Source: Carposina sasakii (lineage: Eukaryota > Arthropoda > Insecta > Lepidoptera > Carposinidae). From it: 64,000 bases of DNA. Position 1 is the stretch's first letter; every line of letters begins with the position of its first letter. Positions 33,776 to 43,436 of this stretch are shown one piece after another. Under the pieces are notes generated by a model. That model ran no database searches, was not told the DNA's origin, and saw only the letters and a program-made list of their open reading frames with translations. Location of the stretch: contig CP053154.1 of assembly GCA_014607495.2 (NCBI GenBank), positions 2,604,001-2,668,000 on the forward strand. Reading direction: 5' to 3'. The position numbers and the translations under genes are program-made.

Positions 33776-33974
33776 AATACCTTCGTCTTTAATGACTAAA
33801 TACACATAAAACACATACATTCATACAATATGTGCACTTGGCTGTGATAGTCATATAACTACCGCCATGAATATAGCCACGCCAGATGTTTATTATTAGT
33901 GACGACAAAATACTCGTTCATTGTTGACTATTACCCGTGGTCCCCCCAACATGACCCCCCGGTGGGACCACAGG

Positions 33975-34575
33975 TAATTTTTTTTCTGTAGTCCCACTGT
34001 TCTGAAGAATGTTCGCCAGTGGGTCTACGAGTAATTAATTTATACCCATGGTCCCACCACACTAAGTGGTAAACGTGCAAGTCAAGGTATCTTGAAAATA
34101 AAATAAAATTTCGATGTAATAATAGAAAGTCCATCTGCGACCAAGTTTAAACCTGTAGTAAACCTTTTAAACATAAGTACCATTTCTTTAAATAAATAAA
34201 ATAATTAATGTAATTTTTCCAATGCCACGCCAACTAAAATCTCATTAGTAACTAGCTCCATTTGAATTTCTCTAATGTAATTAATCATTATTCTCAATTA
34301 ATGATTTTGTCCTTGATCTGTACTGTTTTTTGTAATCGAGGCTAGTTGATGGCCTTCGTAAAGCAATACTTTTCCCCCTTTTCTCTCAATTATTTTAACA
34401 CAGTTTTCCATGTTTTCCATGTCGGTATGGTACCGACCCTAAAATTAATATTTGCAAGAAGATTGATACCTAGGTGACTTGCACGTTTACCGCTTAGTGC
34501 GGTGGAACCACGGTAAAAATAAAATTAATTACCCGTAGACCCAATGGCAAACATTGTATAGAACGGTATATACTT
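33975..34575. mobile_element. Palindromic element, about 0.6 kb
   Basis: The left arm (GCCAGTGGGTCTACGAGTAATTAA, then GGTCCCACCACACTAAGTGG and TAAACGTGCAAGTCA) is mirrored at 34463-34575 (TGACTTGCACGTTTACCGC, GTGCGGTGGAACCACGG, TTACCCGTAGACCCAATGGC). Arms of about 110 bp surround an AT-rich centre. No coding capacity. Confidence 0.65.
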
Positions 34576-34612
34576 GAGTTATATCAATGTCACTTTAGTA
34601 ATTATGTTAATA

Positions 34613-34881
34613 TACAGGTGTAACAGAAAGGGTATGTTAAGCGAAAAGCTATGTAAATAGCCCACTATATAGGTAGAGAACCTATTTCCAAAAGTTGAGA
34701 CTCGAAACGACATGTTTATTTTTCAAGATTGTATGAACATTCCTGAGTTGTTTAGGAATTCTCCATACTATCTTGAAAAATAAACATGAGATTTCGAGTC
34801 TGAAAATTTGTGGTTAGGTTCCTTTTGGTGGGCTATTTACATAGCTTTTCGTTTAACATACCCCTTTTGTTACACCCTGTA
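34613..34881. mobile_element. MITE family B, full palindromic copy
   Basis: 269 bp from TACAGGTGTAAC to GTTACACCCTGTA. The arms mirror over about 55 bp (GTATGTTAAGCGAAAAGCTATGTAAATAGCCC and its complement at 34828-34866). Internal CTCAGGAATTC-like and GAGACTCGAAA blocks are also mirrored. Other copies: 11678, 12773, 41390-41432 (right end only) and 60308. Confidence 0.8.
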
Positions 34882-35737
34882 TAGTTATAATATAATGCAT
34901 TTTATTATTATTCTAATTCCTATTACATTTATAATCACTACAACCATTAACAATAACAAGGCATTGCATATAGAAAAGCATATAGGTATTTTTAAAAGAA
35001 AGCACATTTTCCACTTTTACTCAATATCTGGCCATTTTTTTTATAAAAATTGAACTGACGTTACGAATTTGAATATGAGAAATTTCATCCACCACCGCCC
35101 AAGTTTAATTTTGTTGGAAAAGTTTGGAAAAGTGTCGTAAGTGTACGGCAATGATGGCGAATAAAAACGTCGCACAAAATGTATGAGTAATGGTTTCTAA
35201 TTAATATATTCGGAGATATTCTCGAAGTAGGGTATAACTGCAGGATTATAAAGGAGATCACCTATTCATGTTCAGGATGTTGCTTGTTTATCGTCTGAGA
35301 GAAGAGGTATGCGCGAAAGGAGATTACGCTAATTTATTCTGTAGTGAAGCCTCGTATCAGCACTGAAAAATTAAAATGTATACTTACTTACAAATATATT
35401 TAAATACATTAATTTGTCTTATTAAACTATGTAAAACTCTTCCATTATTAGGGCACATTTCCATTATTAGGTTCCATTATTATGCACAGCCAAAACTATT
35501 GCTCATAGGAATTAGTGGCATGTAAGTTCTTTATAGTGTAGTGTAAGGAAGCACCATAAAAGGATATCCCTAAAAATGGTAATTTTAAAGTATGAAGTCG
35601 CAGGCGGCCGCTTATAATCTTTATGTATTTTTTTTTTCATTTTTATTCTTGTATTCTTTATTGTATGCACAAACCTGATAACGTCTTTCAAAACTAAGGG
35701 CCAGCCGGATATAGAAAAGAGATTAGTAATTCAATTA
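34882..35737. other. No gene recognised
   Basis: AT-rich; nothing assigned. Confidence 0.4.
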
Positions 35738-35885
35738 CGTACAAGGATAAAAAAAGCCTTTTAGGTAACCAGTTACGTACAAGATAAAAAAAAGCCTTTT
35801 AGGTAACCAGTTACGTACAAGGATAAAAAAGCCTGTTAGGTAACCAGTTACGTACAAGGATAAAAAAAGCCTTTTTGGAAACCGG
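35738..35885. repeat. Minisatellite, unit about 42-43 bp, 3.5 copies
   Basis: Repeated GTACAAGGATAAAAAAAGCC and TTTTAGGTAACCAGTTAC text, with the last copy diverging (GGAAACCGGTTTCC). Open on the minus strand by chance of the unit. Confidence 0.85.
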
Positions 35886-35950
35886 TTTCCAAATTTCGGT
35901 TGCCAAAACGGCCGAAGGGGACTTAACATAGTTATACAGAAAGTGTACAA

Positions 35951-38044
35951 AGGCGAGCTTATCTCTTTAAGAGATTATTAGATTATTTTTATTAGATTAT
36001 ATTTTAATATTTTACATTGCTTTTATACATTTTTACATAAATCTGTGGGCTTCACTATAATATATCAGCCATAATTTCCACTGGGCTGGAATTTTTTAAC
36101 CATTTGACGCATGGAGGTATATGTTTGACATACACCATAGAATGACAAGTCCCCAGAAGGAGTCCTCAATGACAGATGTATTCCGGGCAGTGAAGCAAAA
36201 ACGAGTCAAAAATCCCGCAACTTCCGCTCTTCTTACCTGCCGATTATTGCCAAATTAAAAAACTGATTCAGTGAACTTATAAAAATTAAAAAGTATGAAC
36301 ATTCAAGGCGATTTTTCACGAGCTAAAAGAACAACACCATTGCATTAACCGCTAAAATGCCGGGCGCACTTGCCACGACTTACGTGTAATCCTAAAAGGG
36401 TAATATTTTAACTGGGAAAAGCAGCCTTTTCCTGAGAGCGGTCTATTTTTAATGTGTAACGGTGTAATATTAAGATACGGTTACGTTGCAATGTACAGAA
36501 TAAAATTAGATGTAATGGAGATACATAGTTAAGCATAGAAATATTTTTTCAAACAATGAGAAAAAAAATTTGTAGAGTTCTAATGATTCTACTTTGAATT
36601 GCACAATTTTAACTCAATTAGATAATGAAGATGAAATGCAGACAGTTAAGCAAGAAAAAAATTTCCGATAGGGTTAGTAAAAAATATTTTTTATATTTAT
36701 AACTAAAGTTCCCAATGCTCTACCTTGAAATATAGCATTTTAAGACAACTATGCAGTCACGCAACATGATTTTCAAAAATTATAAAAAAAGCATTAGCTT
36801 CCTGTGAGGGTTAGACCATAAAACAAATTCACAATACTCTGAAAAAAAAACATTGTTGTGCAGAAGTAGCTTCAAATACAATAGGATTTGATTGAAAAAT
36901 CTGAGCTACCATATAAATCAAATATGAGCTGGCCCTATCAGTATGTTTTTTCTATGCTAAAAAACATAAGAACGTTCTTTTGTTGTAATTTTAACATGTA
37001 ACTAAAGTCATCGAATATTTTTCTCTAAAGGGGATTAATTGCGAGAAACTTAAACGAAATATAACAAAGCCCCTAATTTTCATTGAAGGGTATTAATTCA
37101 GACTCTCGTTGGGAACATGCTTCGTTTATCTATGAGTTAATTTGTTAAAAACATCCACCCTTTCACGCAATGAACCATTCGTGAAATGAGAATGGTCCAA
37201 GTTAAGGGCGTTTCCTTATTTATATGATTGATGATATAGGTCAATTTAAAGTAAATGCTTAATCTCCATTTTAGTGAAATGGAGCATCAGCACATAATAT
37301 TATGTCTTCTTGCTTTTTTAATCATAAACAGTTATCCTGTACGCATTTCCTTGTCGCTGTTACGCCATATTGCTCCAGCCTTCAGAGATTGCTCAAACAG
37401 CTGAATAAATAAGTTTAAAAGTACCTATACAGCTGGTAGTACAGAATGTGTATACCATGGGAAAACTTTTTTTAAATTCTCAGGTTCATTGTGCAGTGTC
37501 ATCATCTTCCTGCCCATGTCTCATTATTTATGGAGTCAGCGCAATATGGTTTCTTTCGAAACTCACATTGTTAAGGATTTAGTTTTTGTTTTACGGCCGG
37601 CTGTCATTATGCAGTGTACCTAGCGTGCATTACCCCAGCAGAAAAGTAGCCCAAACGGGCATCTAAGGGTGATAGATAATTGGAAATACAGCTTCTGTAA
37701 ATGGCAAGCCTATTTTTAAATTTGAGAAAAAATTTTATACCTACCTATATATTTCTAATATTATTTATTGTACACTCAAATATTATGTAAGACTAAAATA
37801 ACACACTCTAAAAATAACAAATATATGATTAATACTTTCATTTATCGGTCGTATGACACTTACTATCTACGTTTCAAGGACATAGATTTGTTTAATACAA
37901 AATGTAATATTACTAAAAGTAAAATCATTGAGGTTCTTGGTCGATGTTTGTTGTAGGAGTTTCATAAATATATATTTTTTCCTTTGTAGCTAGCTCCTTT
38001 AAGTGTGATATGTTCGGTTGGAGTTTCATTTCTTCTTTATTCTA
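35951..38044. other. No gene recognised
   Basis: AT-rich. GGTTTCTTTCGAAACTCA and TTTTACGGCCGGCTG text at 37548-37605 repeats 30070-30130, so both belong to an unnamed interspersed repeat. No coding signal. Confidence 0.45.
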
Positions 38045-38493
38045 TACAGGGTGTGTGTGACAGCAAGGCAAATACTTAAATACTGAACAAGTACGATTGT
38101 TTTGAGTTATACGACAGTATTATTACTCGCAGGAAATACATTGTTAATTTGATTATCTGCAATGTTTGCTTTGCGCGCTAACTGCATCGGGCGATCCTGT
38201 GACTAGTTAAATGGGCTTTTTGGTTATTGTGTGATACATTGCATTTTTGGATCACTAGTGACTCTACATTTGGGTTAATTAGTTAATTGAACTTTTTTGA
38301 GCGCAACTTTTTTTAATTATCCACAGCTTAAAATTTTGTTTAGGTTTTTTACTAAAGTCAGGTCATTATCTAAGGTCTACTTAAACGAATTTAACTTTTT
38401 TTTTTCTGAAAAAAAAATCTGTGGATTTCGCCTCAGAATCATGGTCTGAAGTCGCCATATCAATATTTGCCTGGCTGTCACTTCCACCCTGTA
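38045..38493. mobile_element. MITE family D
   Basis: 449 bp between TACAGGGTGTGTGTGACAGC and GCTGTCACTTCCACCCTGTA, about 30-bp imperfect inverted ends, TA at the borders. A right-end fragment is at 27075-27107. Mariner-like by ends. Confidence 0.72.
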
Positions 38494-38592
38494 TGTGTTT
38501 TTATTTGCAGACACTTTGCTAGTGTGTGTGCTACTTAATATTGTACATTTTTTGTTATTAGTACCTTTTTAGTTACCTTTAACACTTTTATA

Positions 38593-38940
38593 AGATATAA
38601 AATTATTAATGAAGAAATGGAAAAAATTCCTCACCCGGGTGGGAATCGAATTCTGCATTCCGCGTGCCAGCGCTCTCACCACTGAGCCACCGGGTCAATT
38701 ACTCGGATGACGAATTTTACCATCTCTTTTCTAAATTACATATTGGCAACGTTATTTTTCATCCCGATAGCTATACACTAGCCAAATCTCGGCAAACAAA
38801 GCTGAATCCCTCAGCACAATGTTTAAAGATGAAATGATCAACCATATACTAACGGATTATATTAATGGAGAAGTGTTTTTATAAATTTATCTTAGTCAAG
38901 ATATTATATATTATAAAATGATTAATAAAGAAATGGAAAA
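38593..38940 (-). mobile_element. tRNA-like element T with direct terminal repeats, copy 2
   Basis: Same organisation as 15092-15450: ATTAATGAAGAAATGGAAAAA at the left and ATTAATAAAGAAATGGAAAAA at the right. A tRNA-like block between them on the minus strand has GGCTCAGTGGTGAGAGCGC and TTCGATTCCCACCCGGG, with a shared 220-bp body. The two units differ by scattered substitutions only. Confidence 0.72.
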
Positions 38941-40091
38941 ATTTTATAAGAGATTGTGGTAAGGCCCCAGTATGCCTTTCACACCTGTAAAAGTATGTGG
39001 CTGCGTTTGTAACTTGCCCCACACAAAACAACTCAAGCTGTAGTAGCAGGGCGTGAACGATCGTCACGTCTCAAGTACTACGTGCTGAGGAAGCGCCAGC
39101 TAAATTATATTAAGATCTTACTGCATGAAATGTATATTTCACGTATAGAATCACCCTGCAGGGACCTTGCGAATGTGCAAATAGACTAACTGAGAACAAC
39201 CCAAATATTTGAGTCTACAAATTCAATGTTGTAAAATAATAGGGAAGTCGTGCCACACTGTTTGAACAATAATACTAATTTTGTGAATATCAACAACTAT
39301 GCAGAAAGACTTCGAAGGTTGAATCAACCTTTAATTTCAAGTAGAATTTGTCATGGGAAACGATGAGATAATATTTTTGCGCCGTCGCACCGCGTTACCA
39401 TAATATTTATTGAATAATTGACAATAAACCTTTGTTTTGTAGTTTAACCGTTACAATGACATAAATTCATACTTTGTTGAGCTTCTCAAATGAACACTTC
39501 ACTCATTTACGCCCCCGTTAAATATGCATGAGAAAACGTCAAAACTTCTGTTAGAGAACTTGAACTAAGCGAACTATAGTATCAGTTAGAAGTTTCAAAA
39601 TTTAAGTAAGTACGTATAAGTTTAAGAGACGACGCTATTTAGGATCTGAGACAATGTACAGTCAAGTACAATATTCAGGAAAAGCTATTGTAGCGGAAAA
39701 TGTTTCATTGTTAGCCGGAGCATTGTTTTAGAGCTGTACCTTACTAATGGAGATGGCATTGTCTTGGACTGCACTGATTCAGCTACCGGCTTGATCGGAT
39801 TTGGAATTAAATTTGATTACATTATCGGTTTCGATCTATTCTACAATAGTCCAATTTTCAGTTGATTCCAGTGAAACTTGCACCGATTACTAATCCTTCA
39901 GAAAAGTTGATTTCCTTATACTACTTTTTTTATATACTCCCTGTTTCCAACTAGGGCTCGCCCTCTTCTACTGACAACTTGTCATCATGTTCAAAGACAA
40001 CTACAGTCATGATAAACTAGGCCCTAGTATTGGACCCTGAGTAGAAAATTTATCTGCATAGGGGAATTATATATCTTATTTAAGTATGCTG
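38941..40091. other. No gene recognised
   Basis: AT-rich; nothing assigned. Confidence 0.4.
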
Positions 40092-40365
40092 AATTAGAAG
40101 TCTGCAAGTTAACCTAAGCAAGAACAATGAAAGGCTAAAACTAAATCTTTTGAACCAAAGTTCAAACCGTTTAAAAACATTGGACGGTGTTCTAGAAAAC
40201 GCGTATTTAAATTTGAGCGAGGAAAAAGATGAAGAAAATAAAAAGTTTTTGCATACATTAAAAGATACCTTCAATCCAGATAACTTCATTTTCCATTCTG
40301 AAAACCAGTACGATCTCTACGCTCACTTGAGATTACAGATTTCTCTTTTCGTGAAAAGTTTTTAA
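40092..40365 (+). CDS. Unidentified open frame, possible terminal exon
   Basis: An open frame of about 90 codons with a stop at 40363-40365. The text has coding-like composition: KTLDGVLENAYLNLSEEKDE is acidic and amphipathic, then TLKDTFNPDNFIFHSENQYD. There is no in-frame ATG near the start. AG acceptor candidates (GAATTAG at 40096, CTGCAAG at 40109) would allow a 3' exon. I do not recognise the protein. MITE E begins only 11 bp after the stop. Upstream exons were not found, so it may be a remnant of a mobile element gene. Confidence 0.3.
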
Positions 40366-40375
40366 AGTAATAGTA

Positions 40376-41205
40376 TATATGTCGTGGCCATATTGTTAAA
40401 TTGATCATTTCATGAAATGGTCGAGCATTTCATGAAGTGGTCGCATTTCATGAAGTGGCCAATTCAATTTGACCAGATCGTTAAATCGTCTACATTTCAC
40501 GATTTTGTCATCCACGTTTGGCCAAATCGTATTAACAGGGTGTCCATAAAATCCGAATGTGGTAAGAGCTTATACCATATATAAGTATACCATAAGGTAT
40601 GATGGTATGATTTTTTTTGCTATTATTTATGTGATATTTTCACAATATAATATTTAAAAACATAAAAGACTTTACAAAAGCGATTCGCATCTGGCACATC
40701 GCCGGACGCTGCCTGGGCACGCTCGCTCCGCTCGCTCGGCTCGTGCGTCATTTGTCATAGTCTAACCTAACCTAACCTATCGTAATCTAAGGTTTTTGTT
40801 TAACAATATTATTATAAACCACCATTAAGTCTAATATACATTATACAATATAACACACTATCCGTGAACTTCTTCTGCATAGTCACCCTACTCTCTTTAA
40901 TTTGTTTTATAACCTAAAAAGAAAAATCCGCCATCTTCACACATAAATAAAACGCGCGCAGCGCCTCTACCGGTGATTCATGTAACTATTTTACGATATG
41001 ATCAATAATCTTGACCACTTCATGAAATGATCGGGTGTTTAGTTGCCCATATCGAGAAACGATTTTTAATCATCGATCTGCCCAAACCATATCATGATGT
41101 GGCCAATAGACAGTTGAACTTTTCATGAAATGCGACCATTTCATGAAATGCTCGACCATTTCATGAAATGATCAATTCTACGATATGGCCACGACATATA
41201 CATGT
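40376..41205. mobile_element. Large palindromic element E with TTTCATGAAA arrays
   Basis: About 830 bp. The ends mirror each other: TATGTCGTGGCCATATTG at 40378 and ATATGGCCACGACATA at 41188-41203. Each arm carries a series of ATTTCATGAAATGGTCG units, each itself a small palindrome. The centre is unrelated, with an ACAGGGTGTCCATAAAA block (40536), a GCTCG-rich run (40720) and CTAACCTAACCTAACC (40763). No protein is encoded, so it is non-autonomous. Confidence 0.75.
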
Positions 41206-42298
41206 AGAGTGTAGCAAGAGTATGTATGTATGAATCGACCATTACAGATAACCTGTCCACAAAACTTCCAGAAAGGTGTATGTATTTCTACACAAATCAG
41301 AAATGTTTATACAAACTACTATTCATACCTATACATAACATACTTAGTATAGTAAATATACGATTAGCAGTATATAAAATCTAGTGAATGTAACATTTCG
41401 CCTAAATTACCCATTCTGTTATACCCTGTATATTATAAGGTAACATGAACTTTTGAACAAAGGCAAACTTGGTACGACCACTGAATACTTTAATAGTTGA
41501 TACAACTCAAAGAGCACATCTTGATATTGGCGGTGTATCGCAGATTAAAAGAAGTGGCCAATAAAATCTCAAAGCGATGCAATCTCTTCATCCTTTTTGT
41601 TATCGCAGCCTCCTGAATAGGCCAGCAGTATCGTTGTCACGTGCCCACCTAAATGATCCACGTTTGAAATTAAAGACCGTAAGAGGTCATGATGTGGCTT
41701 TGTATATTTTGCCGGCGTGATCCATGAACTTACAGATGTTCTTGGATTCTAAGCTTCACTTGAAGCTATTGTAGGTCTATTGCACAATTATGCTAGTGTC
41801 TTCAGCTGAAATACTATTTTGTTGCTATCTCAGTCTAAGTATCATAGTTAGAAAGAGACACCTATTCCAATTTCGGAATATACGTATTGGCTTCGAGATA
41901 GAATGTGGAGTATGGTATCCACATACATTTACATTAATGGCCGTATCTAGTAAAAAAAAACTCTGCAAACAGCATTGAAACTTGGACCGAAAACTCAACC
42001 CTTATGGAGTCGATTGAGCCGTGTGCAGAATACGTAATTTCAGTACGTTCAAGCAGAACATTTGGTAGAGGACAAGTGGAATAAAGTGGCTAAACTTGAC
42101 CCCTACCTGTGTTACAACAGTTATACTGGTTTGATGTACTGGATTTTTTAATCTGTGGTATGTTTGAAATGTACATTATTTTGTGCATGAACAACAATTT
42201 AGTTAACTTATATTATATGTAAGGTTTGAATACATGATAGTATTGACATAGAGAAAAATAATACAAGTAGTGTAGACTTATAAGGAGCATAAATGTAT
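41206..42298. other. No gene recognised
   Basis: The right end of a MITE B copy is at 41390-41432 (CATTCTGTTATACCCTGTA). The remainder is unassigned. Confidence 0.4.
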
Positions 42299-42368
42299 CC
42301 TATCCTACTAATATATATTTACATTTATAAACGCGAAAGTTTGTGAGTATGGATGGATGGATGGATGT

Positions 42369-43151
42369 TTTTTTTTTTCAAATTCAAAATCATTTATCGA
42401 CATGAAAGCATTAACAACTTGTTTGTCGATGGTCATTTTATATGTTAATTTCTATGTTCGCATCCCAAAATGAAACCGGTACCAAATAAAAAAGGAGGTG
42501 AATTTAAACAACCTAAAAAATTAAATCGCAAAGCTTTTGCTTTGGCAACGGTCACCACCCCAAGATGCGATTTGTGACGGTCTGTCAGGCATAAGTTGGC
42601 GATTCGGGGCTTAATAGCCACTAACGTGGAGCTACTAAGAGTTGAGGTTGCCTAAAGATGAAAACCAGGAGAGCTGCTAGACAGTTCTCCATTATGGCAA
42701 AACCAACATTAGGTCTGACACACCGCATGATTCTACTATTACTTTACAATATTTCAGTGAAGTGTCATTGCTTGGAAGAAGAAATAGCAAGAAAGCTCCC
42801 AGCGACACCGTCAAAACTAAGTAACATATTAACAAAAGAATCTTAGATTGGATTAGATATCAGATAATCATAGTAACACTTAACTCACTTAGTGTGTATA
42901 AACTCAATAAAATTAAATTCATATAAATTACATACCCACAATGTAAGTACAGGTCCATGTCAAATTAAAACTATATAAAATAAAATAAAATGTGTACACA
43001 GAGTACATTTCAATGTCAAATAAATATGTACCAAACTATAAAATATAAAAAAATATATTTGTGTACAATAGTACAAGTCGACGGTAAAATGTGAACAGAA
43101 GAACAAACGTGGCATTCAGAACTTAAATATATAATACCTATATTATAGATT
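42369..43151 (-). mobile_element. Probable LINE 3' fragment inside repeat H2
   Basis: It begins with a T-run followed by CAAATTCAAAATCATTTAT, the complement of the ATAAATGATTTTGAATTTG(A)n end usual for insect LINEs. The rest is non-coding with short open frames only. The right border is not defined because the LTR element sits there. Confidence 0.4.
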
Positions 43152-43303
43152 TTTAGGGTTTCCTCTTTGTGGCGATAAATCATTAAGTCTAATAACTTTG
43201 ATATATTATTTATTCACTGAACAGTCCTTACGCTACAATAGTTACTGCACGACTGACTTATTAACTAGACACTCTATAAGGTGTAACATATATGCACCCC
43301 ACA
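43152..43303 (-). repeat. 3' LTR of the CsRn1/Kabuki-like element
   Basis: 152 bp, minus strand TGTGGGGTGCATATATG to GGAAACCCTAAA. One visible difference from the copy at 46176 (TTATTAAC against TTAATAAC). The last bases are not the usual CA. Confidence 0.85.
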
Positions 43304-43332
43304 TACACCCCCTTCTTAAAAAAAAAAAATAT
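43304..43332 (-). promoter_or_regulatory. Polypurine tract and T-run (plus-strand primer)
   Basis: On the minus strand a run of T is followed by AAGAAGGGGGTGTA immediately before the LTR start TGTGGGG, the standard arrangement for plus-strand DNA priming. Confidence 0.75.
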
Positions 43333-43436
43333 GTAACAAGTTTCGAAACTTACAATTTCTACTTTAGGTACTTTAACCTACTTCACTTAAACTAGCTATT
43401 TAACACACACAACAATAACACATAAGTACCTATTGT

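Noticed and set aside
35735..35950. 71-codon minus-strand repeat protein
   Set aside because: It is a reading of the minisatellite; the repetition is at DNA level.
40376..41205. CRISPR-like array of TTTCATGAAA repeats
   Set aside because: Unequal spacing, no regular spacers, eukaryotic context and mirrored arms show a palindromic transposon.
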